Source: Actinomycetota bacterium (GTDB lineage: Bacteria > Actinomycetota > Thermoleophilia > Gaiellales > Gaiellaceae). From it: a stretch of DNA of 8,540 nucleotides. Within the stretch, counting starts at the first letter, position 1. Every line of letters starts with the position of its first letter. A program made the translations under genes and the position numbers. Of the stretch, positions 6,309-8,540 are shown piece by piece. The DNA is taken from contig JAFAIV010000156.1 in assembly GCA_019236545.1 (NCBI GenBank), positions 1 to 8,540 of the forward strand, read 5' to 3'. A model generated the notes under the pieces. It had not been told where the DNA came from, searched no databases, and was given only the letters and a program-made list of their open reading frames with translations.

Positions 6309-6835
6309 CCGCGGCGAAGCCGCCGACCGCCCCGTACCCACCCGACCTCGAGGACGACGCCGAGCCGGCGACGGAGCTCGCCGACCTCGTGGACGCCGTC
6401 GCGGCGGACGCGGACTGGTCGAATCGCAAGGCACGCGGCGTGACCCTGCGACGGGTCGTGCTCCGCCGCTGCCGGCTCACCGGCGCCGAGCTCGCGGAGG
6501 CGTCGCTCTCCGACGTCACGTTCGAGGAGTGCCGCCTCGACCTGGCCGGGCTGCGGATGGCGAAGCTCGAGCGCGTTGTCTTCCGAGGCTGCCGGATGGC
6601 CGAGTGCGACCTCCTCGACGCCACGCTGACGGACGTGCTCTTCGACGGGTGCGAGCTCACGCGCGCGGTGTTCACCGGGGTTCGGGTGACGCGAGTCGAC
6701 CTCCGCGGCTGCGAGCTCGCGGGGCTCGAGGGCGTCGGGGCGCTCCGCGGCGCGCGGATGCCGTGGACCGACATGCTCGAGAACGCGCCGCTCTTCGCCG
6801 CGGCGCTCGGGCTGCAGGTCCTCGACGAGGACTAG
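6305..6835 (+). CDS. Pentapeptide-repeat protein with a cysteine column
   Basis: A 176-residue protein. An acidic, proline-rich N-terminus (1-40) is followed by about twenty pentapeptides of the A(D/N)LxG type from residue 46 to about 145, predicting a right-handed quadrilateral beta-helix of roughly five coils. The C-terminal tail, LRGARMPWTDMLENAPLFAA, then LGLQVLDED, resembles the end of many actinobacterial pentapeptide proteins. Cysteines 56, 76, 96, 116 and 136 fall at the same inward i-2 position in each coil, with Cys101 as a second one in coil three. The size is close to MfpA, the mycobacterial gyrase-binding pentapeptide protein, but size and fold alone do not show gyrase binding, and many such proteins have no known role. 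The GTG start overlaps the membrane protein stop in GTGA. Its TAG stop shares the palindrome CTAG with the convergent gene. Confidence 0.88.
   Translation: MTAAKPPTAPYPPDLEDDAEPATELADLVDAVAADADWSNRKARGVTLRRVVLRRCRLTGAELAEASLSDVTFEECRLDLAGLRMAKLERVVFRGCRMAECDLLDATLTDVLFDGCELTRAVFTGVRVTRVDLRGCELAGLEGVGALRGARMPWTDMLENAPLFAAALGLQVLDED
6455..6754 (+). repeat. Five 20-residue coil repeats of the pentapeptide-repeat protein
   Basis: Residues 51-150 divide into five blocks of 20, each being four pentapeptides or one beta-helix coil. The first four blocks align well: V-x-(L/F)-x-x-C-x-(L/M) starts each one, and the fifth begins VDLRGCEL and then degenerates. Val51/71/91/111/131 and Cys56/76/96/116/136 form two columns. 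The DNA copies differ, so the repeat is old and kept at the protein level. Confidence 0.85.
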
Positions 6836-7416
6836 GCGCCAGCGCCCGGGTGGAGGAACGGCACCGCGCCCGACCATCCGGCGCGGAGGACCTCGAGGAG
6901 CAACGGCGGCGTGACGATCGTCGCCCGCGCACCCGGTCGCGGGACCCGCTCCCGGTAACCGCCCGGCGTCCAGCGGAGCAGCTCGTCCTCGAGGACGAGC
7001 CACGGCGCGTCTTCGCGGAGCACGAACGTCCCGTCCGGCAGGCCGTCCAGCGGCGCCGTCCGCCGCGGCCCGAGCCGCTCCGCGTGCAGGCGTGCGTCGA
7101 TCGCGTCCGCCCGCGCGCCGGCGATCGCGACGAAGCGGACGTAGTCCTCGTGGCGGCACTCCGCGCAGGGCCGGTGGCCGGCGGCGAACGCCGTGGCCTC
7201 GTCGAGGAAGAAGAGGCCGGTGTAGCGGCCGGGCGGCATCGCGCGGCGATGACGGCCCCGGAACTCGAGCCGGCAGGCGATCCAGCGCCGCCCGTCGAAC
7301 CGCCGCCGGATGCGCCCCTCGTCGTCGTGCAGGCGGCCGCGGTTCCCGAAGACGAGCCCGCGCTCCGGCGTCGCCACGAGCTCGCCGAGCGGCGTCACCC
7401 GGTTCTGGAGCGGCAA
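6832..7416 (-). CDS. Uncharacterised protein with Ada-like HRPCxxC motif
   Basis: A 194-residue soluble protein whose function I do not know. It starts PLQNRVTPLGE, then has GLVFGNRGR (20-28), WIACRLEFRGR (45-55), the segment GLFFLDEATAFAAGHRPCAE (67-86), and LHAERL (110-115). The general pattern feels like a widespread family of hypothetical proteins. The stretch ending in AAGHRPCAEC resembles the second half of the zinc-binding domain of the DNA-repair protein Ada, which ends AAGFRPCKRC, so Cys84 and Cys87, perhaps with His81, probably bind a metal. The first Ada cysteine pair is absent; only Cys48 lies upstream. I chose the TTG start 8 bases after the deacetylase stop because the family-like N-terminus begins there; a GTG six codons in is the alternative. 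A weak AGGCGG lies 4 bases before the TTG. It ends in the shared CTAG with the pentapeptide-repeat gene. Confidence 0.75.
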   Translation of the reverse strand: MPLQNRVTPLGELVATPERGLVFGNRGRLHDDEGRIRRRFDGRRWIACRLEFRGRHRRAMPPGRYTGLFFLDEATAFAAGHRPCAECRHEDYVRFVAIAGARADAIDARLHAERLGPRRTAPLDGLPDGTFVLREDAPWLVLEDELLRWTPGGYRERVPRPGARATIVTPPLLLEVLRAGWSGAVPFLHPGAGA

Positions 7417-7424
7417 CGCGCCGC

Positions 7425-8060
7425 CTAGACGATCACGCGGTACACCTGGAACACCTCGGCGTACTCGCGGTTCACGTTGATGCCGTGCGTCCGCGCGAGG
7501 TTGCGGACGTACTCGGCGTTCGCGTAGCGGCGGTGCTTCTGGGAGGCGTACTTCTCGAGCGCGGCGACCTTCCGCTCGATGTGGCCCTGCTCGAGCGCGA
7601 CGTACCACTGGTACGCGAAGTCGAAGTTGTTCCACGGGATCTCGTAGCCGAGGATCGTCGTCCGCTTGAAGGCGCGCAGGCCCTCCTCCGCGATCGTGCG
7701 GTGGTCCTGGTGGATGTCGTGGAGGCTCGGCTGGAAGACGACGTCCGGCTGCCACTCCTCCCATGCCGCGACGAGCAGCTCGAGGATGTCCTGCCGCCGC
7801 TCCGGGAAGGTGCGCACGTCGAAGTCGTGGACGGTCAGGCACTCGGCCGGGATCCCGAGCTCGGTCGTCGCCTCGCGCACCTCGCGGGCGAGCGTGTCCG
7901 GCGCGAAGCCCTCCGGGAGCGAGCGCGTCGCGATCGAGAACGCGACGTAGCGGACCTCGCAGCCGGCGTCGACGAGACGCGCCATCGTCCCGCCGCAGCC
8001 GAACTCGCCGTCGTCGGTGTGCGGCGCGAGCACGAGCGCCTTGCGCCACTGCTCGATCAC
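7425..8060 (-). CDS. PIG-L/LmbE family N-deacetylase
   Basis: A 211-residue zinc hydrolase of the family that removes acetyl groups from N-acetylglucosamine-type sugars, such as MshB in mycothiol synthesis. The first motif, canonically PHPDD, is PHTDD (13-17), giving His14 and Asp17 as zinc ligands and Asp16 as general base; GEFGCGGT follows. The second motif is HDIHQDH (114-120), providing the third zinc ligand, His117 or His120. All catalytic elements are therefore present. It is cytoplasmic. The GTG start overlaps the stop of the O-antigen ligase-like gene in GTGA, so a role in trimming a sugar for surface polysaccharide is more likely here than mycothiol synthesis, but that rests on context alone. 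The in-frame extension upstream is only a shadow of the ligase gene. The uncharacterised HRPCxxC gene follows 8 bases later. Confidence 0.9.
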   Translation of the reverse strand: MIEQWRKALVLAPHTDDGEFGCGGTMARLVDAGCEVRYVAFSIATRSLPEGFAPDTLAREVREATTELGIPAECLTVHDFDVRTFPERRQDILELLVAAWEEWQPDVVFQPSLHDIHQDHRTIAEEGLRAFKRTTILGYEIPWNNFDFAYQWYVALEQGHIERKVAALEKYASQKHRRYANAEYVRNLARTHGINVNREYAEVFQVYRVIV

Positions 8061-8540
8061 ACGGTCACCGGCTCGCGCGTCTCGACCGCCGGCGGCGGTG
8101 GCTCCTCGGCGACCGGCGCCGACCTCCTCCGAGCGGTCAGGCCGACGAGCCCGAACAGCATCCAGGTCGTCGGGTCCTCGAAGAAGTCGGCGTAGAAGAG
8201 CGAGTGGAAGAGCACGGCCGCGAGCATAAGCCCCACGGCGAGCGCGGCGTTCCCGACGAAGCTCCGGTCGACGCGCCGGAACGCCTGCACGAAGAAGCCG
8301 AGGCACGCCCACGCGAAGAGGGCGAGGCCGATGACGCCGTTCTCGGCCGCGACGGTCACCGGCGTGTCGTGCGACGCGGCGGTCTTCAGGCGTGCGCCCT
8401 TGAGGTGGAGCCGCTTCGCGTACGCGTGCTTGAAGCCGCCGACGCCGACACCTGTCGCCGGGTGCGCCTCGGCGATGCGGATGCCCTGGTAGACGAGGCT
8501 CGCGCGCCCGCTCGTCGCGCTGTTCAGCCCGTGTCTCGTG
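8057..8540 (-). CDS. O-antigen ligase/polymerase (Wzy_C-like), C-terminal part
   Basis: The gene enters from the right edge; about 160 C-terminal residues are visible and the start lies outside. Reading from the edge, it has an arginine followed by ASLVYQGIRIAEAHPATGVG, then a G-rich turn and, after a basic loop, SHDTPVTVAAENGVIGLALF. This is the signature of the O-antigen ligase family: HPxxGxGxGxF, then a His-containing loop before a helix starting AAExGxxGL. The rest contains hydrophobic segments around LALFAWACLGFFVQA, LAVGLMLAAVLFHSLFYA and WMLFGLVGL, then a proline- and charge-rich cytoplasmic-type tail. Family members link or polymerise undecaprenyl-carried glycans at the outer face of the membrane. 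Whether this one ligates or polymerises cannot be told. Its stop overlaps the PIG-L deacetylase start in GTGA, so the two are likely co-translated. Confidence 0.87.
   Translation of the reverse strand, partial: TRHGLNSATSGRASLVYQGIRIAEAHPATGVGVGGFKHAYAKRLHLKGARLKTAASHDTPVTVAAENGVIGLALFAWACLGFFVQAFRRVDRSFVGNAALAVGLMLAAVLFHSLFYADFFEDPTTWMLFGLVGLTARRRSAPVAEEPPPPAVETREPVTV

Noticed and set aside
6305..6835. Naming the pentapeptide protein as MfpA/Qnr
   Set aside because: Length and fold fit, but no residue I can see is specific to gyrase binding, and the family is functionally diverse.
8061..8312. Upstream extension of the PIG-L deacetylase
   Set aside because: It overlaps the ligase-like gene in another frame and has no family resemblance; the catalytic PHTDD motif sits at the normal distance from the GTG at 8060.

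Overview
The window is very GC-rich, almost fully coding DNA that looks like an actinomycete-type bacterium. GTG is used freely as a start codon, genes overlap through ATGA/GTGA junctions, an enzyme resembling the F420-dependent Rv3520c family is present, and the few TA-rich hexamers sit right next to start codons. A deep-branching actinobacterial lineage such as Thermoleophilia is my inference from style only; no rRNA or tRNA is present to fix it.

I read twelve genes with no untranslated gap above 20 bases. Left edge, + strand: the C-terminal end of a Wzx-type polysaccharide flippase. Next comes a minus-strand block, in transcription order: chagasin-like protease inhibitor, HelD-type RNA-polymerase-associated helicase, MaoC-type dehydratase, aldo/keto reductase. 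From 4188 a plus-strand block runs outward in the opposite direction: Rv3520c-like LLM oxidoreductase, a small exported or membrane-anchored protein with four cysteines, a five-segment membrane protein with a pore-like element, and a pentapeptide-repeat protein. The right edge is a minus-strand block: O-antigen ligase/polymerase (partial), PIG-L family deacetylase, and an uncharacterised protein with an Ada-like HRPCxxC motif. The two outer blocks suggest surface-polysaccharide loci on each side of an unrelated central segment.

The points most worth checking are these. A TANNNT hexamer lies 6-9 bases before four start codons, and in three of them the TA comes from the preceding gene's stop codon, which suggests leaderless promoters inside apparent operons. 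A perfect 16-bp palindrome abuts one of these hexamers. The pentapeptide-repeat protein has a cysteine exactly every 20 residues, one per beta-helix coil. The chagasin-like protein lacks the aromatic residue of its third inhibitory loop. I see no CRISPR array, transposon, phage gene, recognised defence system or RNA gene.
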